Shown here: positions 43,301 through 56,588 of the stretch, piece by piece
How positions within the stretch are numbered: position 1 is the stretch's first letter
How the letters are laid out: each line of letters starts with the position of its first letter
DNA from: Syngnathus acus
Lineage: Eukaryota > Chordata > Actinopteri > Syngnathiformes > Syngnathidae
Length of the DNA stretch: 64,000 nt
Direction of reading: 5' to 3'
NCBI RefSeq assembly: GCF_901709675.1
Contig: NC_051094.1
Location: forward strand, 8,302,501 to 8,366,500
The notes under the pieces: generated by a model
Database searches by the model: none
What the model was told of the DNA's origin: nothing
What the model saw: only the letters and a program-made list of their open reading frames with translations
Position numbers and translations under genes: made by a program

Positions 43301-46300
43301 TGTTTATTATTATTTTTTTAAATTATGATTTTGCCTATTTATGTATGTACTACAGGAAGACTCCTTTGGTGTAGTTTTGTCTTGTCATGATAGTTGGGGA
43401 TTTGATGTCTAAACACTATCGCATCTTTTATTTTGCCAGGTTTCTTTTTCTACTCCTTTTTTTCCATTCCTGTTCCAGTTGACTTGATAGGACTCTCAGC
43501 TGGAGCCTATTGTGAACAAAGGAGTTGATTTGGACCTTCTGATCCCAGTCCCCCCATCCCCACCATTTGTGAATGGTCTACTTTGTAATCCTGTCCAAGT
43601 GCTGTATTATGAGGTCCAATGTCCTCAGGTGTCAGCCCTTTTGTCTCAACTGTCACGCAATTACGCTTCATCCTCATGAAACACAATGGTTGGCAGATAA
43701 TTGCACACTCTCGGATGGCGTGGAAGCATCTGGCTGACATACGGACATGGAAGGGAATCCCAGGAAACACGGTGACCCACTTCCCGGCCCCCCTCACTCT
43801 TTAATGTAGCGTTGGGGACATGAAAGGAGCTGTGACACATGGTTGCCTGTCCTGTAATGGATCTCACGTGAGAACAGAGAGGCTGGCGGGTGGGTGGGGG
43901 TGGCGCAGATGAATGAGCCTCAACAAGCTCCAGCCAACTCTGCCTGTAATTTCCACCTCCATTTTGCGGTTACAACGTTTCCATTTCATCCTCTTTTCTC
44001 ATTCATATCAACCATCTTTCTTTCCAGTGCTTTGCGAGTCTTGTTTTTCTGGCACCCGTAAGGCTGAATTTATGCTGAAGTTTGAAAAGAGAGAGAACAT
44101 TCTGAAATAAAAGCTGCTAAATATTTGGAAATTGACTCCAAAAAGACTTGTGGTGTAGTGTATTTTACGGCGTTTCATTAACTGGCAGATATTCACCACC
44201 TAAATTTCAATCGTGTCATGTGGAGATGGTAACTTATACAAAGAAATTAAATCAGACCTGGCCACCGGTCGCTCCACAATGTTGTGTCTGTTTCCATTTT
44301 ATGTTCACAGTTCATGTGTCTGTGTTTACTTTCTTCTAGTCCTCTTCTAACTTGGCGAGATGTTCAGCACATCATCGTGAAGACGTCCCGAGCTGGACAC
44401 CTCAGCGCTCCCGACTGGAAGACCAATGCAGCTGGTTATAACGGTATGTTCAAAGTCTATTATACACTTCAATGTCCACTTTTTGTTGCCGCGTCCCTCA
44501 TATAACAATATGGGGACGTATGTAGTCTCCACTTTGCTGCACTGGAGCACAACCTCATCTTTGAACAAAATTAGTCTCCATAGAGTGCAGAAATAATGGA
44601 ATGGCTCAATTTGTTTTTTTTTGTTACACCTTTCGCATTAGCATCTGCGCTAACCTTGACACATGGAGTTGTCCACCGCGCTTCTAGTAACGCACCAAAA
44701 TGATCATACAATCGTGGAATAAACTTCTTATAACCTGCTGACACTTATGTCTGCTTTATGTCAGTGAAAAATAGACGCAAGTATATTTCATTTGAAAAGA
44801 AGTACACAATGTTAGGATATGCCGTATGGTATTTATATACAATACCTTGTGTGAGAGACGCCAGGGTCAGTCTAAGTGGGCCAAGTGACTGGGAGAACTA
44901 TGGAAAGAATTCATATTTGAGACATTACGTGCCTGAAGTGTTTTTCATATTGCGCTGGCGCTCATATCCTCAGTATGATCCGAACTTTGAACATTTTGTC
45001 TTTTATGAACATTTCTTGGCACTCAGCCCTCGTTCCAACTTGTTTCTGGATCAAGTGTGCATCAGCAATGACAGTCTGCATGGAAAAGTGGTCATTAATC
45101 TAAGCAGGCCACATAATGCACTTGATAGGAATTAAACAAGGGTTCATGGAACAGATTCTGCTTCAACGGTTTTGTCACTACACAAGTTACTCAATAAAGC
45201 CTCGTTTCCACCGACAAATCTGCTCTGCTCTACTCTACTCTACTCTACTCTACTCTACTCTACATTTAATTATTTAACCACAAACAAAAAAAGTAAGTGT
45301 ATATGTAAGTAGTTAACTGCAAACCTGTGGGGATTACTACCTAGTTGTATAATTTTACACTTGATGGGTTGGAGAAACAGCTACGTATTTACTATATACA
45401 AACCATAAAAAGTACTGTTTCTATAATGACTCCCTTTTGAATGCAACTTTAATGACACACAAATGGTGCGTGCGTGTGTTTGTGTGCTTGTGTGTGTCTC
45501 TCGATTGCAGTCAGCCACCTGTACGGCTTTGGCCTGATGGATGCAGAGGCCATGGTGAAGGAGGCAGAGCGATGGAAGCAGCTCCCCTCGCAGCATGTTC
45601 CACCTCAACACATCTGTGTGGAAAGTGCCGACCGACAAATCAGGTACATGGTCAAAGATGGACAAAAGGTTGCTTTTTTGGAAGTGTAGGAATGGATTTA
45701 CTTGTTTTGAGGATTTTTTTTGGGTGCACTTATTATATGGGAATAGCCAAACCTCAAAGAGGGCAGTTAAGAGAGGGATAGTGTATAGTATAGTATAGTA
45801 TAGTATAGTATAGTATAGTATAGTATAGTATAGTATAGTATAGTATAGTATAGTATAGTATAGTATAGTATAGTATAGTGGTACTTTGACTTAGGAGTGC
45901 TTCTTCTTGCAAGTGCTTCTGATTATTAGCTGCCATCTGGTCTTTTATTTGTTGTGAAACAAACTGAGCTACGGCCGAGCTTCAGTTATGCTGTCTCTTG
46001 AGTGAAAACACCTTTTTATTTCTTTACATTTTCTCTTGCTATATTTTATTGCGTTAATGTACAACACGGTGCTATTTTTCTCTATTAAAAACACATAAGA
46101 CATCTTGCCATTTGGTCTGGAACAGATTAATGCCATTTTAATTGATCTATTAGTCATGTAAAGTGAGTTACGAAATTGACCACAGAACATATTATTGTAT
46201 ACAACAGCTTAAAACTTTTCTATTCAGAAAAGTACAACATTGAAAATGTGTCTTCTTTTGGGGAAAGTGAAGGGCACAGACAATCATAACAGTATGAATT

Positions 46301-49300
46301 GTCATCGCTCCATGTGTACTGCAGTGGTTTACAAAGTAAGAGTACAAAGGTTGTACTACACTTTGTATGCAGCGGTGGCTCCTTCAAAGTGCTCAATAAA
46401 TGCCGTTGAGTTGAGTAAATGTGTGACTGGAGCCTGGCGACGCTGTTCCACTTCCTCTACTTTAACTTGTAATTTACGTGTCGACTCTGTACATGCCGTG
46501 TCATACCCAAAAATCTGAATTTGGAAAATCTCCGATTTACAATGGCTCGGATGGAAGCTAAAAATGTTCAAATGTTGCTTCTGTTGTAATTTGAGTTCCT
46601 TTCTTTTCTTTCGGAGTTCCTTTCTTCTCTCTCTTTTTCTTTCTCTCTCTCTCTCTTTCTCGCTCTCAATACGATTGTGCAAGCTAGTACATTGATAGGG
46701 GCCAAGCATTAGTTATGGCGGGGTGGTTCTCACATAAGAACACACACACACACACACACACATGCGGGCACATGTACACCCACACGGGCGCACGCACGCA
46801 CACAATGCAAGGCAAGGCAGGGCAGGGCAGGGCTTCAAAGCTTGTTATCCTTGATGCAGCTGGAAGCCCGAGCACTGTTCGGTGCAAGGCTCAACTCGAG
46901 CCAAGCGCTAGATTGTGAGGGGCTTGCTGGTCAGCTCCCTCCTCCTCCTCCTCCTCCTCCTCCTCCTCCTCCTCCTCCTCCTCCTCATCATTTCCTGGGA
47001 TCAAATTATAATGTGCCCTATAACACCAATAAAACCTAAACCTGTGTATCCCTGAATGCTATATGAATTCAACAACAGTCTATTTTAATTTTCACATTTT
47101 TGAGGAAAACTACATTTGTAATATTATTAGAATAAAGTTGAATTTTATTTTTATATGAAATGAAAAGCAAAGATGGATTTCGGCATAAAAAGTCATTAAT
47201 TTATGGAAATAACACGTTTCCATGACTGTTGTATTACGATACTAAAGTCAAAGTTCAAAGTTAAAGAGGATAAGGTGGTACTGTGTTTTGTCAGCACCAT
47301 GTTCGCTCATAGCCTCTTGGACTGCATTTGCTAACGTCTGTCTGCCGCCATACTAGCAAAATGGAGCTTATGTACACGTTTGTATACACAAACGCACTTA
47401 ACGTTTTTGTCCAGTCAGGCTGCCAGTAATCAGCTGTGTGTCCGCTGGGGGTTCTGTTGTCTGTGTTCCGTCACGGCCCAGCCAGCCAGCCAGCCAGCCA
47501 GCCAGCAGCATTGCGATATCAGCACGAGACTCCACCGGCTAGCCGCCGCTTACGCAACCCTCATTGTTTTCCACACACTTTTTTTTTTACTCACATCAAC
47601 ACATTTAATTTTTTTAACTGGCTCTCCTCTTGCTGCTTCATTAATTACCTCTATTAACTTGTTTATCCCCTTCTCTGGAAGCAGCCCAGCCTGCTGTCGC
47701 CATTAACTGTACAGACAATTCTTGTCTCAATTTTAGTGGCAGGCAATGAATGTATTTTGTACCCGGCGATTTACCTGACTTAATCCACCTTTTAACACCA
47801 CCACTTTTTCTTCACAACCCGTCAATACTGCATAGGCAATATGCAAGAAATGAATGAAAAGGATTGATTAGTGGTGATTGATGAGACTGGAGGAGCTTTA
47901 GAATGAAAATTCACTCCTCTGGCTGTTTTACACTTCAGTCCCCAAAGGTAGTTTCACTTAGTAACAAGAAATGTAGTAGGCTAGTCCTATTATGTATATA
48001 ACCCCAATAAGGGCTCAAGAACCAAAGTCGGCCATTTTCGGGTAATTCTTCTTGATTTTATTTTTTTCAAAGACATACTTGAGTTGTTCAAACGATTTTG
48101 TCTGATTGCTACAACAAACAACATGATTATGATTGTTTAAATAAAAACATAATGTTGGGCATTCGTTTGAACCAAGCATGTCCTCTTACGACAGAAACTT
48201 TGAAGGAAGCAGGAAATCACATTGGAAATTGAGTCTTGCGAGCCAATCTGGAGGCTGAGAATCCGGCAATCGAGGACTACCAGTACATGTGTTAAAGTCA
48301 TTAATCGCAACAATCATATGAACATCTGGTATTGTAATGCAATATGTATGTGACAAGCAAAACAGAGCAGGTTCACCCCTTTTTTCTCCCAGACTCTTCC
48401 GATGCAAAAGAATTATTTGGTCTTATACTCAGCTAAAATCTTCCTTGGAATCGCCCTTAGCATTTTTCCCTTCAATGGTAAACATCTGCATTGGCTCGAG
48501 TTCCTCAAAAGGAGCTGGTGCTTTCATGGAGGCGGGGAAAAATGGGTTACGATAAAGCACATCAGACCATAAGTTTCTTTTTTCCAATAGCCCTGACGCA
48601 CGCACGCACGCACACACGCACACACGCACACACACACCCCAAGTATTTTCCAGCAAGTGTAACTCAGCGGCTTTTCTGTGAAGATATGCTAAATTGGCTC
48701 AGCTGTTACTCCGACGCCGACAAGATGGTCTTGATTATCGCAGCCTTCCATGAGCGGGTGGACGCCCGCCAAACAGACGTTGGCTTCATGGCCTCTTCTC
48801 TGACAGCTTCGCCTCTGACGCTGTTTGACGTGCGATGGAACTGCGCGCCTGCCCAACGTCACATGTTGCAATTAAAATGCGCTCACGCTTCCAAGACACA
48901 CTTGCAAAAACTGATAGGCATATGAATTGCCCAACTTAAAATTTTATCGGGTTGTTACCTTGAAATTTTGAGTTCAACCATTTTTTTCCCCATTTAAATT
49001 TTAGTCATTCTAACTATGAAATTAATTTCATACAGTGAGCTAAAGTACTGAAATTGTATTAATTGATGACAACAAAGCAAGTTTAGTTATAAATATGTCA
49101 AGGCCCCACTCAATGCTGGTCAAAATTAGTCGGTCGCTCTGCACAAGCAGAGGTAATCCTTTATTGCAGACTGAAATGAGTCTACCGAGGTGCGCTGACA
49201 TTCTTCATTATGACATTTCTATAGTTTCTGAAGTCTGTGCCACATTTATTTCCTTTGTACATCAGTATAATCTAACAAGCTAATGATCCTTGTCTTCCAG

Positions 49301-52300
49301 GACAATTCGCCCGGAGCATGTGGTGCGTTCAGTGTACAAGGCGACAGGCTGCACTGACAACTCCAACCATCACGTAATTTACCTCGAGCATGTGGTGGTA
49401 CGCATCACCATCACTCACCCTCGCCGGGGAGATCTGTCAATCAACCTGACATCACCATCAGGGACCAAATCTCAGTTGCTGGCCAACAGGTACAGAAGGA
49501 TGTTTTGAAGAAAATATCCAGTTCATGAGAATTATTTGTATCAGTATTTAAATGACAAATAACACATTTTATATCTTTTCATTTGTATGCTCCCCGCTCT
49601 TTTTGCATCATATGCATGTGAAAACAACAGGTGGCACGATGAGATAGGGGACAATTTAGCCAATCACAAAACTGAAGAAAGTAATTTACTACCTTTGTGT
49701 GTTGTTGACATTCAGGTTGTTTGATCACTCAATGGAGGGCTTCAAAAACTGGGAGTTCATGACCACCCACTGCTGGGGAGAGAAGGCAGCGGGCGACTGG
49801 GTGCTGGAGATTTATGATTCGCCGTCCCAGCTGCGCAGCCAAAAAGTGCCTGGTATGGAAACACCGTTGTAGAGGAGACAGGAGAATATTTTACTGTATA
49901 TTATTAATGCATATGCTTGTGGATCTTGCTCATATGTTCCAAATTATTTTAGACTTTTCTAGCTTTCTTATCAGCAACATTAAGAAGATTTTTTTTGTGT
50001 TGTCAGGCAAGCTAAAGGAGTGGTCCCTGGTTCTGTACGGGACCTCGGTGCACCCGTACTCCTCCCTGCGCAGCATGTCTGTCGAGACCAGATCCACCGA
50101 CGCCGTGGCCCCCACCGATGAAGAGTTCACCGAGGAGTACAGCGGTAGGTTAACTGTGAATATTCATCATCTTGCATTGCGTTACAATTGGCTGTGTTTC
50201 TCGGCAGGTCCTTGTGATTCCGAATGCAATGAGCATGGCTGCGAAGGGCCTGGCCCACATCACTGCATCAACTGCCTGCACTACTTCCTCAAGTTCAAGA
50301 ACAACACCAGGTCTGAAAACGTACTCGCCTCACTATTACCCCCCCAAAAATGGTTGCCTTGTTAAGATGGAAATAACAGAGCAACCCGCAACAGCATACT
50401 GTCATGTTGTGGCACTATGCAACGAATGCCTGATAATTCAGGAAACTATGCAAAAATGAGCAATTATGTTAGTTTGGAGAGCCACAGTTGATGATGCACT
50501 TTTAACTGTTTATTGCATTGCACAAAGAGTCCAACCCCAAATGCAAAATGAGAACACTCAGAAGGAGCAGCTGTAGGCTGCAAATCAGACTAACTGGCCA
50601 ACTCAATGCCACCTTCAGATGCAGTCAAACTTTATTTCTTTACATTGTCTTTTATTGTTTTAGGTTTTTATAATAATTGTATTTACCATGATTAAAATCA
50701 TGTTACAAAACCATTTTGGTGGGCAGAATGTATTAATGGCATTCCGGTTGATTTCAATGGGAACATTGATTTGATATAAATAATTGAGGTACGACCTAGG
50801 TCACAGAACAAATTCAACTCAGGGCACCACTACAAGTGTGAGGGTACATTCGTGTCACTTTTGTCCAGTGTGCATATTTCGGCTTTTTTAACCTCCGTTC
50901 TGGATGAAAATGTGAACTAATTGCCATTGCGTCAGCTGGGCTCTGCTCTCATAAAAGACAGCTAAGCGGGAATGTGGGGGATGGCGCGCCGCCCCGTCGT
51001 CAGCCTGCTCTAGGGGGGCGCTGCCCTTTTGCACCGCCGCAGGGAGCGCTTGATGAGCGCTGATTAGTCGAGGTGTATGTCAGAGAGTGAGTTTGTATAA
51101 TGTATTTTTTTCTCCGCCTGAATGGAAAATTAATCTCTACTCGCTATCATGGACTAGATAAGCGGTGGTCCATTTTAGGGAAAAACTACAATTTAAAAAA
51201 GAAGAATGTGTGAAAAAGGCTGCTGTCATACTAGTTCTAGTATGAACAAATGTTTCTGTAATGTGACTTTTTTTCAGGATGTGCGTGTCGGAGTGTCCTA
51301 GCGGCTTCTTTCGTGATGATAGGAAGCGTTGCAAGAAGTGTTCGTCATTGTGTGAAAGCTGCATGGGCAGCCGTAGCGACCAGTGCACTACCTGTAGACC
51401 CGGATTCCACCTCAATGAGGGCTCCCACACGTGCGTGGCTACCTGCGGCGACGCCTTCTACCTCGACCAAGGTAACCTTCGGTTTGATTTTGTCGTGTAT
51501 AAATTGGCCGGATTTGCCCATATCGAGACAAAACGAGATGCCGAGATAAAAGTGGGGCATCGAGATCCAAAGAGGATCACGTAATCATTTGATCCATTTT
51601 TTGGTCTGCTGCCGATCCAGCATCCTGGCAACAGATGGGCCAATTTCCTCATCCAACTTCAATCATAACATTTCTTTGGGCCAAAGATGTTGTCAATACT
51701 TTCCCCCCTTTTTCCTTTTGAAACGCTGGCAATGCCGTATGTTGTGTTGCGGTAAATGATTTGCTTTGTCAAGCTGACAACAACCTGAAAGAAATCTTAC
51801 TGGACCCACATAGTTAGACAAGACCTTGCTTGACGAAGGCTGTTCAAACAGATGTGGCGTTCATTTCAAATATCCACTGCTGAAATTAATCGTTATTTTG
51901 TATTTTCTTCGTGGACACACTTCTTATGCCAGCCAATCATTTTCTGCTCAGCATATCTACAATGAAGTCATACGGCAGAAACTCAGAGGTGTCCTCCAAG
52001 TGGACTCCTTAAAATTATGATGATTGTTCAAGCTGTGCCACTTGCCCTAAAACCTTGATGGAAATTGCACAAATGATACATTATTAGTGAAAACAGCAGT
52101 GTGGGCTGTAGAATAGATTGTGGGCTTGAGTCAACTATTGTTTATCCCTGAATATAGTATTATGGTGCATTCTAGAGGCATTTGAAGTGCTTGTTCCATC
52201 ATTTGTATGAATTTTTTTGCCATATTTTATAACTCAAAAAGTTTGGATGAACTTTCAGGGCAGTTTAATATTCTTGCCCCCACTGTTGGGTTAGCAGAGC

Positions 52301-55300
52301 AGCTGTAATGTTTTATGAAGGTGTCTTGGAGGAGAGTGAGCGGGAGTCCATGTGTAGTATGACAAAGTACGTCCATGCCGTTTTATTCTTTCCTCGGCTG
52401 CGTTCCCATCTCCCCAATGCTGCAGTGGTCGTCTTTGTTCCCCAGCTGTTGAGTCTCTTCGCTTTCCACCCCCCAAATCCCGACCCTTCCTGCTGTTTTG
52501 CTCATTTGCTGCTTCCTTCACTCCGCTCCTGTCATATTATTTATTTGTGAGTGTGCGTGTGTGTCTGTGTGTATCTGTGTGACCTTCTTATCTGGTGTCT
52601 TGTAGATTCCAACATTTGCAGGAGATGTCCAGAGAACTGCAAGAAATGCACCACCTCCAATTTCTGCACAGAGTGTAAACAGGGAACCAGGTGAGTACAC
52701 TAGCTTAACTATAAAGGAATCAATCCGACAAATTACAATTCCAGCAAAGTTGGGACATTGTGTAATACATAAATATAAAGAGAATACAATTATAAACTTG
52801 CACGTTCCGAAAAGAGAGAAAGCTGGCAACAGACGTTCATTTAGCAAGAATCATCTTTCCGTTTGTTTTGACAAGCAGCGTTTTGTTTTCGTTTAGTTTG
52901 CAAGAAAAAAACAAAAATTCCTCTTATCTCTGTGGAGGTTAATGCTTGTGAAAACTGTTCAAATGTATTCTTATTCATTTGAAGGCCATGTCGCCCAGCC
53001 CCGTGTTATTAGGACACCAGGGAGCTGTTTAAAATTGGGAAAAAGAAAGCAGCAGCTGGGGTGTCTTTCACCCTATGACCCAGGGCGTATTAAAAGCCAC
53101 AACAACCCCGGCCGGACCCACACATGAAGCTGAAGCATTTTGTGTTTTGCTCACTTCTTTTGAAAAAGCTCTCATCTCCTAAGCGGTTTAACTACGCGGA
53201 CTCAGGAACCGTCATTTGTTCAGTCCACATGCATGCACACTGACGGAAAGTAGCGGTGAAGGGGGCGAAGAGGGGTCCAGACGATTTCTTGGAATTCCCG
53301 GCTAATGCAGAGCAGCTGTTTTTCAGCTCAGCACTGCGCTGAAAGATGTCCTCACTGTAAACTCACACAGGGCAACGTTTGCTGGACCTGCCTCCAAAGG
53401 CAGACCCACGTGATGATCCATTTGAAGCAAATTTAAAGTGGGAAACAGAGCTGTAATTGCAAAGTTAAATGTCACCCGGGCCAGCACAAGCTGTTTTACA
53501 AGTTCTCTTAACCTTCCGGGGTTTTTTTTTTTTTTTTTTTGGTACACTGCAAATGTTCGTGGGTCAACATGACCTGCTTGTTCAAAAAAATAAATAGATA
53601 AATAACATTGACCACATGAAATTACTCTCATTAATGTATCAAGACAGTACATGCAGGGTAGGCCAGAATTCATGACTCACTTGTTAAGAGTCCTATTTCA
53701 AGATATTGTATAGCTGCAGTGTCCCTAAGTCTCCTCTTGAATCCAACTAAACACACACACATTAGGCGACACACCCGCGTTCAAGGACCACAGCTCCCAG
53801 ATTGTTCGACCTTCCGTCCTGTGGCGAACAGCTGTGCGCTAGTATCGAAATAAATACATTTAAAATCATCCCCACAAGTTCATGTACAAAAGAAAAGAAA
53901 GACAAAAACAGACAATTGTAGTTTTCGTTAGTTCTGTAAAAATAAAATGTAATTTAGGTTAGGTATCGTTTTTAAAATCACTCATTTTATTTTGGTAGCA
54001 AAAATGATCTTTGTGGTGCTCTGCACTTTGCAGCAGGCTCTGTCCTGGAACTTTTCTCATACCTCGCAAATACCGGTAACATGATTTAGAATGCTAACTA
54101 AAATGCATTTTGTCCAAAAAACCTGCAGTTAACGAAAAAGCCCAGAGACGCACCCAATTATGAATGAGCATCCCCTTCTGTTTTGTGTCCAGTTTACAAG
54201 GCAACAAATGTCAGATGACGTGTGAGGCGGGTTCCTACTACAATGGCCACCGGAGGACTTGTGAGCCTTGCCACCGTGCTTGTGCCACCTGCGCAGGTAA
54301 GGCTCCAAGAGGTGCACCTCAGTGGAAGTTGTAAAAAAAAAAACATCCTGATTTGTTTTTGCAGGCACGGGTATCGAGGCATGCACAAAGTGCGCTGACG
54401 ACTACCTGCTGGAGGAATGGCGCTGCGTATCCACGTGCAGCAGCGGCTATTACCTGTCCGAGCAGACGGCCGATGGAAACCAGGTGCAGCGGTCCTGTAA
54501 GAAGTGAGTTGGAATCTATAATAGGACTTTGCCCTGGATGCTGCAGTATTACACTCTTTGAAGTCAATTAGAGTTGGAGTCCTGGAGCGAAAAGTTTAAA
54601 GATGCTATGGTGTCAAATGAGCACGTGTTGGCTGTGGACAGGTGTGACCATAGCTGCTACGAGTGCCTGGGGCCTGGTGAGAGGAACTGCAGCAGCTGCG
54701 TCAGCGGTTACAATCTGGAGGTGGGAGCCTGTGTGGTCAGCACCATTTGCAAAGATGGTGAGTTTTCAGCTCTTTTTCCTATGCAAAGCTTCTGCTTGCG
54801 CCGTCCAACGGTGCTTAACAAACTCGCTCAAGTGCATGCTTCGAACAGTAAACAGTGGACCCTTGAAACTCCAAGACTCATTTCTAAGATTTTTTTGTAC
54901 AATTCAAATAGTTTCTACGTTTTTCATTTGGAGCAAACATCATGTAAATTAGGCCCCCAGAGTTCCGATCATAATCGGGTGAAATTCTGAATGGTGTTTG
55001 GAGACACATTTTGGGAAATTGACAGTTTGCAAGCGGTTTTCTTAATTTTGTCAATTGTTAGTGGACAAAAAGTCACTTTTACATATCAAAATATTAGTTA
55101 TTTGATTAACGTATGTCCTAATGAATATTCTTTTCTTTTCTTTTTAAAGTATTAATAATTAATATACAGATTTACTCATTAAAATGTGTCAATATTTTAA
55201 TTGCCCAGGGTCTTTGGTTTGTAAGTGCTATAGTGATAATGTTTGAATTAGACTTTTTACTTGGTTAGAATGAAGCGAACAGAAACATTTCAAACGATAA

Positions 55301-56588
55301 AATTTGCACATCTTACCGTTGCGATTCCCTTTTCAGTTTGCTAGCATCGGAGGTTGAGTTTTTTTCCCCTTTTTTTTGTAGTTGTAGTTCCGAGGGTCTT
55401 CAACTCACAAAACGCTAACATTTAGTTGAAGTGCTAACAGCCATTTTCTGTGGGCAGGGGTATACTAACATCTTGCGTTCCAGTGGCTGGCTATCTAGCA
55501 TCTCCTACAGTGCTTGCGTGCTGACCAATGTAGCCTGCGTCACTGACACGTGTTGTGTATTTATTATTTCAAACACATCATGGTGTGCTCTGTGATGGTG
55601 TCAAGACTCATTTTGCATCCCTCAAATATTCTTCATCTATTTATTTCTGCTTCGGACTTCCTTAGTATTCACAGTTCCACCAAGTAGTTCAGTTTTTCTG
55701 TGAGTTGTCATTATCAAAAGACACTTTTGGGATGGAAACACAAAGCAAAACTGGTTAGCTTTACCAAATCGAGGCAAAGTACTTTGTACTGTACCGTTTG
55801 GTGGAAGCATGTCTTCACTTTCTCTTGCATGGTGTTTCTTTTAGGCTGTTAACACTCTCCCCTTGCTTTTTTCTTTCTTTTTTAGTTCAAATCAATCTAA
55901 GGCTGGTTTTACACAACACTCTCATTTAAAGGATGCTAAATTTGCACCCTTAGGCTCCAATGGCTTGTCACATAAATGATAATGATGGGTGACTTTATGG
56001 TGGAGAATAGTTACTGTATATTTTCCCCAGCATACATACAGTACACTCGGCTGCAACAATTGTTGAAATGTTTAGCTTGTTGGGGCCCTCAATATAAAAC
56101 AAGTGAAAAGCTGACTGAACGGGAGCCTTAAATGGAAACGTAAGATGTGTCAATCCAGCCTCAGGTCTTGTGTGACTTCTCTTTTGATGATCTTTAAAGT
56201 ATTTGATGCCCAAAGTTGTCAATTTTCTAATTGTGTGACTTTCTTGTTTGTTTGTTTGTTTGTTTGTTCTCTCCCTCTCTCAAATCTTTTTCTCTTTTCC
56301 TCCTCCTGGCATGGATCCAATCACCCCACTGGACCTCAACTTCCCATCTCCTGACCAATCACACTTGGCGTGTTTTATTTCTGTGTATTTGTGCACGTGT
56401 GCGTGTGTGTGTGTGTGCAAATGTGTCCTTTCTATTTTTTCTTCTTCTCTCTCCTTCCTGGTCTGTGGAAAGCAAATGAAGAATCTTGGGCGGAAGGCAG
56501 TTTCTGCGTGCTGGTTAAAAAGAACAATCTCTGTCAGAGGAAAGTTCTGCAGCAACTGTGCTGCAGAACATGTTCTCAGAAGGGCTGA
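22328..56588 (+). CDS. pcsk5: pcsk5 short (PC5A-like) soluble isoform
   Basis: Uses the shared exons to 54757 and then the alternative terminal exon 56473-56588, giving 926 residues in one frame (human PC5A 913). The form lacks the long Cys-rich extension and the membrane anchor. By analogy with mammals it is sorted to the regulated secretory pathway and bound at the cell surface through its Cys-rich domain and TIMP-2. The splice is inferred from sequence conservation and matching phase, not from transcripts. Confidence 0.88.

Larger units (their letters stand above)
31571..44443 (+). other. pcsk5: pcsk5 subtilisin-like catalytic domain exons
   Basis: The full catalytic set is visible. Asp176 is in [13 protein letters not shown] (exon 32627-32770), His217 in HGTRCAGE (exon 36729-36817), the oxyanion Asn318 in WASGNGG (exon 39706-39918), and Ser391 in HTGTSASAP (exon 41344-41444). 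The substrate-pocket stretch [16 protein letters not shown] is in exon 37392-37564. No catalytic residue is missing, so an active convertase is expected. Confidence 0.94.
45644..49300. other. pcsk5 intron 11 with many microsatellites
   Basis: About 3.7 kb with no exon. It holds a (TATAG)n array (45783-45879), a CT-rich tract (46618-46668), (CA)n (46739-46762), GGCAG/GGGCA repeats (46808-46832), (CCT)n (46937-46986), (CCAG)n (47478-47508), (CGCA/CA)n (48597-48640), and a diverged second copy of the 55-125 segment at about 47770-47835. Confidence 0.7.
45511..50144 (+). other. pcsk5: pcsk5 P-domain exons
   Basis: Exons 45511-45643, 49301-49489, 49716-49852 and 50007-50144 encode the beta-barrel P domain needed for folding of convertases. 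It contains the conserved RRGDL (RGD at residues 529-531), [31 protein letters not shown] and [14 protein letters not shown]. Just before it, the protein reads [13 protein letters not shown] where human has RQHVCVES. The five extra residues look like a small local duplication. Confidence 0.92.

Noticed and set aside
46739-46832. Possible CRISPR-like array of short repeats
   Set aside because: These are simple microsatellites in a vertebrate intron, without regular spacers.
48491-48925. 144-codon open frame in pcsk5 intron 11
   Set aside because: Part of it is a translated (CA/CGCA)n repeat, and the rest has no recognisable domain. It lies inside a large intron with no matching splice phase.
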